Assembly (NCBI GenBank): GCA_963575745.1
Contig: CAUYUJ010015273.1
Span: forward strand, 185,648 to 249,647
Direction of reading: 5' to 3'
DNA from: Prorocentrum cordatum
Lineage: Eukaryota > Sar > Dinophyceae > Prorocentrales > Prorocentraceae
DNA length: 64,000 nucleotides
This document shows, piece after piece, positions 1 to 8,489 of this stretch; position 1 is the first letter of the stretch; each line of letters starts with the position of its first letter. The notes under the pieces were generated by a model. The model saw only the letters and a list, made by a program, of their open reading frames with translations, had not been told where the DNA came from and did not search any database. The translations under genes and the position numbers were made by a program.

Positions 1-540
1 CTGGGATTGGTGTTTCGGAGCCCTGGACCGATTTCCTGGAAGACAGTTTCGGGGCCCATAGGGGCCATCAAGCTCAGTCTCACTAGAATAGGTTGGTACA
101 TGCCCTCGTTCACTACGATTGTGGACCACAAGGGAGTTGAGTACCCGCTGACGCTCATCTCCCCAGTCCTTTTGACGATGCACCTGCGCCTGGCCGTCCA
201 AGCCTACCACGAGCGCAGGTCAGGTGCACAGCTGCTGAGTCATCTACCGCAACCTGTTCGCGTGTGTCATGATCCGGTGCATGCCATGTTGCAGAAAAGG
301 AGATTCAACCTTTATCGTAAAGGATGCATCGAGGCGATGTGTTGCAATGCGGTGTGGGCAAAAGCGAGAGCGACAGCAGCTGGCTACCAGCTGCCATATT
401 CTTTGTGCCCGCTATGCGGGTTTGCTGAAGATAACAAACATACTGCATCGCTTGTGGCACTGCCCAGCCTGCGAAGATCAGAGAAGAGACACTCTGGGTA
501 AGTATAACCGCACTCGACCCTCCTCCTGCACTTTCTGAAT
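1..540 (+). pseudogene. LINE reverse transcriptase C-terminal part with zinc knuckle, frameshifted
   Basis: The frame opening at 7 carries the region that follows the RT domain in non-LTR retrotransposons and reaches CPLCGFAEDNKHT. The matching second half of the zinc knuckle, LHRLWHCPACEDQRRDTLG, lies in the next frame, so a one-base shift falls near 430-445 inside the knuckle. Together the halves form a C-x2-C...H-x3-C-x2-C motif like that between RT and RNase H in LINEs. The window edge cuts off the catalytic RT core. The RNase H domain at 544 follows directly. The LINE assignment is by motif. Confidence 0.6.
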
Positions 541-543
541 CAA

Positions 544-1329
544 ATGATCCTGCTGAGTATTTTTCCCCCCCGTGGGCTTTATGAACACCCAGGAGATTTG
601 TTTCCGATGCCTACTGCTGACGGCGTTAATAATATGTTGCAGATCTACTGGTGCCAGGACCCCAATAGCACCTCTACGAGACTCCAAGGACACACATTCG
701 TCGACGGATCCTGTTCTAGGAAAGTCTTTCCAGAGCTCGCCAGGGCGGGGTGGGCGGTTATTCTCTTGGATGGCCAGGGTAACCACCTGGCCACAATTTC
801 GGGACCTCTGCTGAATGTGTTTCCTCAGACCCCTCAGGCTGCCGAATTTGCGGCGTTCTGTTCGGCGGCCCAATGCAGGGTCGAGGGGTCCCCTATGTAT
901 TCGGATCGTTTAAATGTAGTTCGGCAAGCCTTGGAGCCCCTTGCGGCCAAGCTCTCCAATCGTCACCCGTACGCTGGGTTCTTGCTCCAAACGCTGGGCC
1001 AGGCCTCGGGTGACATCATCAAGGTCAAAGGGCACCAGCTTGACCAACCCGATTTCAGTGATGAGCAAAAGTTCTACAAGCTAGGAAGTGATTTAGCTGA
1101 CGCTGCAGCCCGACAGGCTGCCGCGCGACACTCCCAGCCCTCTCAGGCCGAGCGTGATAGACTTAGCAGGCAGCAGCTCGTCTCTAGGCTTGTCTGTTTG
1201 CTTGCTGCTGGCGTCATGCCAATGTTCCCTAGGATTGATCTGACTTATGTTTTGCGGCTAAAGCCGCAGCCCATGCCCAAAGCACCACCAGGTCCTCGCC
1301 ACGAGTGGCATTGGGAAGGCAGGTTCTGA
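544..1329 (+). CDS. RNase H domain of a LINE-type retrotransposon
   Basis: A 261-residue frame carrying an RNase H fold that would remove the RNA strand of the element's RNA-DNA hybrid. The probable catalytic acidic residues are all present: D54 in FVDGS, E101 in QAAEFAAF, D121 in MYSDRLNVV and D183 in GSDLADAAAR, with H164 in VKGHQ. The listed Met is only the first in the frame; the domain is probably the C-terminal part of a polyprotein that includes the knuckle upstream. A Cys-rich tail follows in another frame, as in the minus-strand LINE at 44-51 kb. Confidence 0.7.
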   Translation: MILLSIFPPRGLYEHPGDLFPMPTADGVNNMLQIYWCQDPNSTSTRLQGHTFVDGSCSRKVFPELARAGWAVILLDGQGNHLATISGPLLNVFPQTPQAAEFAAFCSAAQCRVEGSPMYSDRLNVVRQALEPLAAKLSNRHPYAGFLLQTLGQASGDIIKVKGHQLDQPDFSDEQKFYKLGSDLADAAARQAAARHSQPSQAERDRLSRQQLVSRLVCLLAAGVMPMFPRIDLTYVLRLKPQPMPKAPPGPRHEWHWEGRF

Positions 1330-1706
1330 TTGTGTTCGGGCTGCTGGCGATCCTCACGTAGTGTAAACAGGCCCATCGGAGGATATTGCCGCGGTGCGCC
1401 TAGCATCAAAGTTTAACTGGTGATTTATTGCGCGACGCTGGCCATAAGCCGATCGTGCTAGACTACTGCGACGGTGAAGGAATTTTATTAGCTTACTTGA
1501 AGTGTAAGTACTGCACGTGCGGGGGGAGAGTCCACAACCTTCGGACAAAGTGCGTGGGCCCCCTACCTAAGGAATGACGAGCCCGCCGATCACGGCAGAC
1601 GTTATGCTTGGTCGCGTACTATTTCAGGCAAGCACCCGAACATGGCTGCCACTCTCGACTCTGGTGCTTGGCTTGATGAAGGGCCTATACGACTTTTTGA
1701 TTAACG
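1330..1706 (+). pseudogene. LINE C-terminal Cys-rich tail and 3' region
   Basis: From 1500 a frame different from that of the RNase H reads KCKYCTCGGRVHNLRTKC, a Cys-rich segment like the one after RNase H in the minus-strand LINE (YCVKCGAYCEDYKPG...ARC). A further frame near 1633-1705 reads KHPNMAATLDSGAWLDEGPIRLFD and then stops. The shifts suggest decay. The 3' boundary is not defined; no poly-A or simple-repeat tail is visible. Confidence 0.45.
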
Positions 1707-1857
1707 TACCTCTCCGTGTTGGTGGGCTATAGTAGTCCATTGCAAGGGCGAGGTCCTCTTTTCGCCCCTCCTGCGCGTAGCCAGCAGATGCGCGTATCGA
1801 GGATGGCGTGTGGTGGTGTGCGTGCGTGGTGGAGTTCCAAAAAATGACCCGGCGAGG

Positions 1858-2001
1858 AAAAGGTACCGCTACTGCCACCCTTCTCCCTGCTCCCGCCCTT
1901 TTCAGCCTCCTGGGGGGTTCTCATCGCCTGCCGCTGGATTCGCTTCGAGATTCTGGCCACAACGCACCATGCGAAAGGTCTGGGGAGTAGCGGTATTGGT
2001 A
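1858..2001. mobile_element. Small inverted-repeat (introner-like) element, copy 1
   Basis: The left end GGTACCGCTACTGCCACC and the right end GGGAGTAGCGGTATTGGTAC are imperfect reverse complements. Between them is CCGCTGGATTCGCTTCGAGATTCTGG, shared with the copies at 4406 and 56555. It encodes nothing. The other two copies lie at the 3' ends of predicted introns; this one has no recognised exon next to it. Confidence 0.6.
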
Positions 2002-2394
2002 CCCTCTGATTCCGACTACACGTGAGAGTAACCATTCGTCGGAGTGACCTTTGGTGTGGGCTCACTGGAGCCTCCCCGATCGCTGCGTGCGATGCGACAG
2101 CGGCTGTCCGCGCGCTTGGATTTGGCCACCTTGCGCCCGCTTGCGCTCCCGTAGTCCGCGCACTAGAGGTCAGTCTTGCCCAGGGTCACTCTCGCGTGTA
2201 GCCGATGGTCTCAAGAATCCGGACTGGGACCTGGGCGTTTTCTTGGAGCTTTGCTTATCGTAGAATGTTCGTATCTCTGCACCTGGACTGCTGCTCAAGC
2301 AAACGCTCGGAGTGAAGGCGAGTCTCTCAGCCTAGAACTCGTTAGATTTGTGCAAGGATATACCTTCTGGACTCCCCACCCGTCGGCTCTCGTC
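2002..2394. other. No gene recognised
   Basis: Unique-looking GC-rich sequence between a small inverted-repeat element and an exon-like island. Short frames only, with no motif I recognise. Confidence 0.5.
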
Positions 2395-2580
2395 CCTCGG
2401 CCTCGCTCGCTCGTTCCCCGCCGGCCCTGCCGACCCGAGGAGCGGCTGGACGCCGCGGGCGCGCAGGGCGGCGCGGCGGCCCTCTCGCAGCGGCAGCGGC
2501 GCGCGCTCCGGGGCGCCGTCCTGTGCCCGGGCGCGGGGTGCTCTGCTGGGCCTCCAAGGGTGGTCGGGGGAGCGTAAGAG
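2395..2580 (+). other. Exon-like island (weak)
   Basis: The frame reading RPEERLDAAGAQGGAAALS and onward to LCPGAG has strong G/C third-position bias and little simple repeat, unlike its surroundings. No family is recognised and splice sites are not clear. It could be a host exon or chance GC-rich sequence. Confidence 0.25.
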
Positions 2581-3379
2581 GCTCGAGTGCGCCGGAGTTC
2601 AGGTTCGCCGACGCTTTTTGTGACGAGCGCGTCCTGGGTTTTTGACGGTCCAGTTGTCGTGGGATGTGTTTGCAGCGGGAGTTCGCGTCACATTGCAGAC
2701 CGAGTCGCGTTATTTTCCTGATGGCCCTGTCAGGCCAACCCGAGTCCCCCGAACTCGAGCCTCACGTTTCCTCGAGATGGGGCAGTGCCGAGGGGCCCTG
2801 GCCTCCTCGCGTCGCGAAGAAGGCGCAAGCGCGAGGTTTGACGCCGTTTTGGCCTTTGGGAGGGGGGCCTCGCCGGGCCACGGGACCGTCAAGAAACGAC
2901 CTGGGATGACGTGCCAGTCCTGGGGAATGGGTCGAGGCCTCGGGGGTCCACGCTGTGCAGAAGGTCACGACGTCGGGGATCTGGATTCGGAGATCGAGGA
3001 TCGAGGAGGCCTGAGCTGTTTTGAGACGTCTTCGGGGGACCCGGGGAGTTTGATGGAGGGTCCTCAGGGGAGTCCGTTCTCTGGAGGATGTGGCGTTCCC
3101 CTTAGTGAGTGGCACTGCCTGGAACGTACTCGCATCTCCGACGATGTGTTCTTTCAGCTCCTCCGCGGCCACCCTGGGCCCTGTCCGTCTCTTTCCCCTC
3201 TTCTGCATGCTGGGCAATTCGCTTCTCGGTGTCCTGGTTTAGCCCTATCGCTGGTGCAGCCCCAGTTCGGTTCAGATGCCTTGCGTCTGGACGGCGCGCG
3301 AGCGGGGTGATACCGTGAGCCGCCAACGTGCTCTCAAGTGAGGCGTGCTGTATCGGCGGCGCCTGTGCGTGCTAAACAG
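2581..3379. other. Dispersed-repeat-like sequence, no gene recognised
   Basis: Frames of up to 222 codons are open here on both strands, which is expected in GC-rich DNA, and none shows a domain. Around 2700-2940 phrases such as 'CCTGGGATGAC...CTGGGGAATGGGTCG' resemble dispersed repeats elsewhere in the window (for example 11185-11225). Confidence 0.4.
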
Positions 3380-3439
3380 GATGAGGAGGAGGAGGAGGAG
3401 GAGGAGGAGGAGGAGGAGGAGGAGGAGGAGGAGGAGGAG
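3380..3439. repeat. (GGA)n microsatellite
   Basis: About 20 near-perfect GAG/GGA triplets. Frames through it read poly-Glu or poly-Arg and on the other strand poly-Leu or poly-Pro; these are not genes. Confidence 0.95.
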
Positions 3440-3889
3440 AGCAGACAAGGACCCAGGCTGGGCAAAGACACATTGCACTGGGGAAAGCCGGGCGGTCCAG
3501 GGCCCGTCTGTCCTCGCGAGACTCCTCCCAGACATCGGGCGGTGTTTGTTTTGTCACGCCGCGGCCCAAGATCTCTCGACGCCTTTCCTGGGGACCGTTC
3601 TGCGTTCTGGATCCATCTTCGATTGACCCACGAGCCCAGACACGGCCTTCGGAGGCCGAAGCTAATAAACGGTATACGCCGGGATCGGACAACCCAATCC
3701 GCGTGATGTCTGGGCCTCCCTCGTGCCGAGCTTCGTCGGCGCGCCGAGGGGGGAAGGGAGAGGGGGGTTCAGGCCTTCTCAGAAGGCGGCGGTGCTTCGC
3801 AGAAGCCATCTGGCTTTTCGAGAAGCCATCTGTGGTTTCGGAGGAGCCCTGCCCAGTCTTCCGACGTCGTGATTTTTCCACAGCGTGGA

Positions 3890-3985
3890 CCAACGGAAGT
3901 CTTGACCGCTTTCTGGGGACCCGCTTTTCATCCCGTTTGTTTTCAGACGGCCCTGGGGCCCTGCCCCCAGATGCCGAAAAGGCAC
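3890..3985. repeat. Dispersed repeat family A, copy
   Basis: Shares the phrase GGGGACCCGCTTTTCATCCC...GGCCCTGG...AGATGCCGAAA with copies near 14980-15055, 32365-32440, 39620-39690 and 51695-51740. It is non-coding. Confidence 0.5.
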
Positions 3986-4090
3986 GACGCAAGGGCGTCG
4001 TGACAACAAAAACGATCGCGAGGGCGTCTTGCAAAGATTGGACATCTCGCGACGCGAGGGGGTCCGGGTCTGGGCCTCCCTCGTGCCGAG

Positions 4091-4166
4091 GTACGTGCCC
4101 GCGGAGAGCTGCATCTGGGGCCCGAAAGACTGCGAGCCCCTCGTGACCAAGTGCGCCGGGCGGCTG
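4091..4166 (+). other. Candidate host exon a
   Basis: The frame reads YVPAESCIWGPKDCEPLV...KCAGRL, is preceded by AG at 4089-4090, and is followed by GACCTTGCG. The same GACCTKGCG word begins the candidate exon at 4551. Joining the two gives one continuous frame in phase 0 (KCAGRL-DLAWLERYF). The intron would be GA...AG; GC and GA donors are known in dinoflagellates. The protein family is not recognised. Confidence 0.4.
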
Positions 4167-4230
4167 GACCTTGCGCCCGCGTACGCGGGCGCGGCGGTGC
4201 CTGGCGGCGTGGACTTCAGAGGAGGAAAAC

Positions 4231-4405
4231 CTTGAGATCCTGGCGCCTCAAATTCTCCGAGCCGGGCGTCGCCCTCTTTCTCAGGGCCTGGGGACCCTCG
4301 CAGATCGAACTGTCTCGAAAAATGACGCAGAAAGATGGGGTCGGGGGCTCCGGTCGTGAATTCCTGCGATGTTGCATTCTTTTTGCAACGTCGGACCTCA
4401 GGGAA
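4231..4405. repeat. Dispersed repeat family B, copy
   Basis: Shows the family phrases GGGACCCTCGCAGATCGA, CTCGAAAAATGACGCAGA, GATGGGGTC, GGGCTCCGGTCGTGA and TTTTGCAACGTCGGAC. Other copies lie at about 16015-16205, 33350-33475, 34885-35040, 37075-37225 and 60095-60255. Confidence 0.6.
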
Positions 4406-4550
4406 GGTACCGATACCGCTACCTGGGCCTTTCTGGGCCTTCTGGGAGGCCCGCGCCGCCACCGCTGGATTCGCCGCGGAAGTTCAGTCAGAAGGGATCC
4501 CGGGGTTGGTCCGGGGAGAAATACTGATCGGTACCTGTTGGTTTCCCCAG
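4406..4550 (+). mobile_element. Small inverted-repeat (introner-like) element, copy 2
   Basis: The left arm GGTACCGATACCGCTACC pairs imperfectly with the right arm AATACTGATCGGTACC. The core CCACCGCTGGATTCGC is shared with copies 1 and 3. The element is followed by a pyrimidine-rich GTTGGTTTCCCCAG that would act as acceptor for the exon at 4551. Confidence 0.6.
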
Positions 4551-4610
4551 GACCTGGCGTGGCTGGAGCGGTACTTCGTGGGGGCCGTGGGCCTGAGTCG
4601 GGGTCTCGAG
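4551..4610 (+). other. Candidate host exon b
   Basis: Sixty bases reading DLAWLERYFVGAVGLSRGLE between CCCCAG and a GTCTGA donor, phase 0 on both sides. It would join candidate exon a. No domain is recognised. Confidence 0.4.
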
Positions 4611-4659
4611 GTCTGAGGTCTCCAGTCCTCCGAGGATCTGATTTTCGAGATCTGGGTGT

Positions 4660-4760
4660 TTTTCCTGGATTCCAGCTTCTGGCGCTCGTTATTGGGCCCC
4701 GGGGCATCAAACATGGATCCAGGACGGGAAATTGCCCTGAGCAAAGCGCCCTGATATCAG
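4660..4760. repeat. Dispersed repeat family C, copy
   Basis: Carries GTTATTGGGCCCCGGGG, CATCAAACATGGATCC and AGGACGGGAAA. Related copies are at about 10980-11060, 34730-34820, 59930-60020 and 61765-61835. Confidence 0.5.
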
Positions 4761-5105
4761 CACGGGTGAAGAGGCGGGTCGAGGAGGAAGACCTGAGAAA
4801 GAACAGGTGCAGGTGGTACAAGTGTGAGAGCACAGACACACAGTCGGCCTTGATTAGTAGATCGACCCTGCCAAGTCAAGGGTAACCTTGTGTCCTGTCT
4901 TTAGAGACCCGTGTAGCCGTCGGACGGGTCGTGCGCCCTCTCGCGTGTCCTCCCCAATCAAGTCCGACTGTATGCCCCTCAGTTTGTTCCCCAATAGCGT
5001 TTCGCTCGCAGGTTCTGCCAGTGGTAGCCAAAGACACCAGAAGAGTCCCACAGGAGGGCGGGGGAGCCCGAGACCGCCCGGTGCGGCAGCGGTCCAGCAG
5101 CCTTG

Positions 5106-5215
5106 TCAGTGCGTGCGCGGGAGTGATGTGTTCGATGTTTGGTGCGTCGCTCCGCCTTAGGGTCCGCTGTGTGCACTATCCGCGACCATTTGGGCTCAAG
5201 CAGAAAAGACAGGAG
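5106..5215 (+). repeat. Split direct repeat A1 of the DIRS-like element
   Basis: Matches A2 at 10540-10655 over about 95 bases, including GTGCGCGGG, TGATGTGT, ATGTTTGG and ATCCGCGACCATT, and ends with AAAAGACA. Both copies have the same orientation and are about 5.4 kb apart. Confidence 0.65.
5179..5200 (+). other. Spliced-leader-like 22-mer, copy 1
   Basis: TCCGCGACCATTT then GGGCTCAAG. It agrees at 18 of 22 positions with the dinoflagellate mRNA spliced leader as I recall it; the core TAG of the leader is replaced by CGA and one T by G. The second copy at 10619 has the same CGA change. Confidence 0.5.
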
Positions 5216-5342
5216 CGCGCGCTTGATGGCAATCGCACCGTCCCTGGCTGCTATAGTCGCCTGACTGACTGTGATTGCCCTCTAACTGAGTGGCCGGATA
5301 GCGGGATCCCAATTATCTGGCCAGCGCCCGATCTCCAACGAC

Positions 5343-5921
5343 GTGTGCCTCGAGCCTGCGCCGTGGGATGTGAAATTGGAGTGTCTCCGTTCAGAGGCGG
5401 CCGTGTCGCCCCTTCCCTCGCCCCAGCCTGAGGATCGAGACGGTGTCGTTGCGCTCTCGGACGCCTCGGACGGAGAGTTCTACTTGGCCGCACTGCGCAC
5501 GGAACCCGTCGGGTGTGCTCTGTTGGCGTTCGCTGTCTTCGAGACCTGGTGTTACTGGTACTGTGCAATCGTGGATATCGGGCCTCGCCGCCTCGCGTCT
5601 AATACAATGGCTCAACGGTGGCCGCTGGGAACACAGCTGCTCGTCAGTTGTTTCGCTGATGCGGGCTACTGCCACGAAAGCGTTCTGGTCTGGCCCTGCC
5701 AAGAGGTTTCCTGTGTTGTGTGCATTGTCGGAAGGCATTTGTATGTGGAGGAGGAGGAGGCGGAGGAGGAGGCGGAGGAGGAGGAGGAGGAGGAGGAGGA
5801 GGAGGAGGAGGCGGACTGGGACCAGGTCGTCATGATGCAGGGGGGCCAGGCTCCCAGGTCTGTTCCAGACGACGGCGCCCAGCTGGTGCAGTCCCGAAAA
5901 GGCCGACGGATGCCGAGTTGA
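5343..5921 (+). CDS. Unrecognised ORF at the 5' end of the DIRS-like element
   Basis: A 192-residue frame just inside repeat A1. It has a folded-looking stretch (FYLAALRTEPVG, FETWCYWYCAIVDIG, CFADAGYCHESVLVWP), then a poly-Glu run from the (GGA)n array at 5747-5812, and then DQVVMMQGGQAPRS. It may be a gag-like leader protein or a chance frame. I recognise no domain. Confidence 0.3.
   Translation: MCLEPAPWDVKLECLRSEAAVSPLPSPQPEDRDGVVALSDASDGEFYLAALRTEPVGCALLAFAVFETWCYWYCAIVDIGPRRLASNTMAQRWPLGTQLLVSCFADAGYCHESVLVWPCQEVSCVVCIVGRHLYVEEEEAEEEAEEEEEEEEEEEEADWDQVVMMQGGQAPRSVPDDGAQLVQSRKGRRMPS
5747..5812. repeat. (GGA/GGC)n microsatellite
   Basis: GAGGAGGAGGCGGAGGAGG-type tract. It interrupts the presumed gag-like region, and the frame used differs before and after it. 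Confidence 0.9.
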
Positions 5922-6390
5922 GGAGCTTCATCGCCGAGGCCAAGTCCGAGATCGCGGACCTCCGTGGCGAGGACCCCGTCAGGGACGTGCCCCCCCACGC
6001 CACGCACATGGTGTCTGAGGACGGTCGGGTGCATCGTTCTTCCCGTGGGCGAGTCCAAGGCAAGGAGTCGATGGGAGAAGGACCCGCTGGTACGGTACGC
6101 TCCGCCCCCAGGCCGGCATGGCCGTTCCTTGCCCCGCCAGGGCGGCCGGCGGCCGCAGGGCGCTGCCCGCGCCTCTGCCGCTGCCGCCCCCCGTCGGGCC
6201 GCCGCCCAAGGTGACCGACCACCGATGGGTGGTGATCGAGCCTGGGTCGGCCGTGGCGATGGGGTTTTCGGTGCCCGTCAGTTCCGTCGTGGCATACTTC
6301 GGGGATCGCGGCATCGCGGACCGCCTGGGGCAGCTCCTACCGGTCGAGCCGCGTGGCCCGCGCGCCCAACTCTATGCTCTCGGGGCCAAA
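5890..6390 (+). pseudogene. gag-like region of the DIRS-like element
   Basis: One frame reads RPTDAELRSFIAEAKSEIAD near 5905-5965. A second, from about 6210, reads DHRWVVIEPGSAVAMGFSV and VVAYFGDRGIADRLGQLLPV. The pattern W-V-x-E-P-x(4)-G resembles N-terminal regions I associate with dinoflagellate RT polyproteins. At least one frameshift separates the two parts. Function is inferred from position. Confidence 0.35.
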
Positions 6391-6810
6391 AAATCCGTGC
6401 CTCTTGCAGGGGGGGCCTGGAACCCAGGCCTGGCGGCGCGAAAATCAAGGGGGGGCTGTCGCAGCCCGCCCGCGGAAAAAGTGCGCCGGCGGCAGTGGTG
6501 GCGCGCTGCTGCAGCGGGAGATTCGCCGCGGGATTGCCCGCGAGGTTCTGCTCTGCGGTGGCCCGCCCCCGGACCTTTGCCGGAAGGGGGGCTTTCAGCG
6601 GGCTGCTTCGAGGCCGCGGCGTCCATGGTGCTGAGGCGGCCCAGGTGGACAGACGTCTCTTTCCAACGACGTCCCGGCCGCGCCCGCCGTCGCCGGCCTC
6701 GTCCAGGGCCGCGCTCTCTCATGCCGCATGCCTGGTGGGGGCGGAGGAGCAGATGATCAGGGCCGAGGAGGAGGAGGCGTGGCTCCATCGAGACACATGG
6801 CGACATCAAG

Positions 6811-7330
6811 AATGAAACCGACCCGCTTCTCGCCGTCAGCCGCCGACGCTACTCCACCTTCATCGCGGACTTGAATGGTCGAGGGCTCGTCGGCATCGCG
6901 CGGGGCCCCGAGGAGTTTGTCGCGTCTTCTTCGCGTGGAAGCAGGGGCGTCAGTCTATGTGAGTGGTTTTGGATTGTCGCCGATCGCACCGGCGTGCTCT
7001 TATCTCCCCAGGGGTCGAGCTGCTCGCCGCCGAGGGCTTTGGCCGCGTCGAGTGCGAGTCCGACTCAGCGGTGCCGATCCGCCTCGCGCGGCTCGGCAGG
7101 GCAGACTTCGAGGATTGCTTCCGCCGCGTGCTCTTCAAGAGTGACCTGTCCGGCAACTTCTGCTACCCGGGTGGCCGAGCGAAGGAGTTTGGCATCGTGG
7201 GGGGGTCCGTGGGCGGCCTCGTAGTCGGCGTCGAGAATGTGGTATGGTCATGTGTTCTTTTTTTGCCAGCGGGATGGGCTTGGTAGTTTGTTTCTGGCGC
7301 AAGTAGCGAATCTTGACATGATGGGGGAGA
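6811..7330 (+). pseudogene. Reverse transcriptase domain of the DIRS-like element
   Basis: Frame 1 reads RYSTFIADLNGRGLVG and GPEEFV. The sequence then shifts at about 6921 to a frame reading VFFAWKQGRQSM, an in-frame TGA (6960-6962), VVLDCRRSHRR (motif 1-2), LARLGRADFEDCFRRVLF (motif A, Asp kept) and LFLPAGWAW (motif B-like). A last shift gives SLFLAQVANLDMM. A YxDN/YxDD box (motif C) is not found downstream. The order fits RTs of YR retroelements. The copy cannot be active. Confidence 0.6.
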
Positions 7331-7565
7331 CCCCACCAGGTGCGTCGAGTCATGCGGCTGCCGATCGAGGCCGCGGCACTGCGCGCGAGTGGACAGCGCC
7401 CGCCTCGCCCCGCCCAGCCTTCTTGAGCTCCGTCTCCGATGCCGCGGCTGCCTTGGACAAGTGCGCGCTCGCGAGGCGCGGCGTTGGCGTCGAGGGCGGG
7501 GCGGCCGAGGCCCTGGGCGCGCGGCGCGAGGCTGATGACTGCCGTCGCCGAGGGCGCGCTTTGGC

Positions 7566-7963
7566 TTGCGGCGGGCCCTGTCGCTTCGTCGACTGGCTGG
7601 CCATGTGCTTGAGGTTGGCGCCGTCCTCGGCCTCCCGCGCCGCGAGAGCCTGGCCACCCGGCGCGTCGGCTGCGCGTTCGTCCGCGAGATGCGCTGGGCG
7701 AGGTCCGAGGTCTGGGGCCCCGTGCGCTGTGAGCTGGAGTGCTTCCTTGGGCTGGCGCCGCTACTTCGCTCCGAGTGGGGCCAGCCGTGGTTTTCCAGCC
7801 CGCGCGTCTGGGGGATTGCTTCGTCAGACTGGTGTGTGTGTGTGTGTGTGAGGCCGAACAGAATGAGCGGATCCCGGAACGATCGCGCTTCCGTCGGCTT
7901 GGAGGGGCGCCCGCTCCTTCGAGTGCCTTTTCCGCGACTGGCTTCGTCCGCTGTCCATCGTGA
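7566..7963 (+). pseudogene. RNase H region of the DIRS-like element with (GT)n insertion
   Basis: The frame opening at 7566 reads LEVGAVLGLPRRESLA, WGPVRCELECFLGLAPLL and VWGIASSDWCVCV, a typical link from the RT thumb to the RNase H start. The (GT)n tract at 7831-7850 moves the frame, and the continuation CEAEQNERIPERSRFRRL lies in another frame. The first catalytic Asp is expected near SSDW. Expansion of the dinucleotide repeat seems to have broken the domain. Confidence 0.5.
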
Positions 7964-8489
7964 AGTAACCCGGTGGTTGATGGCGGCAGGCGCCGTGGCC
8001 CTCGGGATGTTCGGGGGGCGGGCCTCTGGGGTCGACGTGGGGGCTTCTTTGAGGTCTTTTGGGGCTCTTCTTCATCGTGCTTGGTGGCGTTTGAATCTGC
8101 GCGTCAAGCGGGGTATCTCGGGGGGCGAGGCCCGCGTCTTGGTGGAAGCTGTCGCGAGAGCGTGCGTGGGAGATATGATAAGAAGGTTTGGCAGATGAAA
8201 AAATGTCGCGGTAGGAGCTTCGGTCTTCTAGTTGCAATGCGTCGCGTCGCTGGGTGCGCCCTAGTTCGTGGCGTTCGCTTCGGAATTCGCTAGTGTCCTT
8301 TGGAACTCGACGACGGCGATGCGAGGCCTTGCGCCTATGATCTCTACGATGGCGGCAAGAGGGGCCTCGCGAGCCTGGCGGCGCTGAACGCGCGGGCGGA
8401 CTCTCCTGATTCCGTCGCGCCTGCGGCTCGAAAAGGCCTGGCCATGGCGGCCGAGCCCCTGCGCAGCGATTCCATATTCCACGAATGTT
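7964..8489. other. Spacer between RNase H and recombinase regions
   Basis: GC-rich with open frames on both strands but no motif I recognise. By position it belongs to the DIRS-like element. Confidence 0.4.

Larger units (their letters stand above)
4167..4550 (+). other. Predicted intron made of dispersed repeats
   Basis: A 384-bp interval bounded by the short direct repeat GACCTKGCG. Its left half (about 4231-4405) is a copy of dispersed family B. Its right half (4406-4550) is the small inverted-repeat element, whose end GGTACCTGTTGGTTTCCCCAG would be the 3' splice site. The predicted intron at 56421-56716 ends in the same way. Confidence 0.4.

Noticed and set aside
2642-3310. 222-codon plus-strand frame
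   Set aside because: No domain, Gly/Arg-rich, and overlapping open frames on the other strand; expected in GC-rich DNA.
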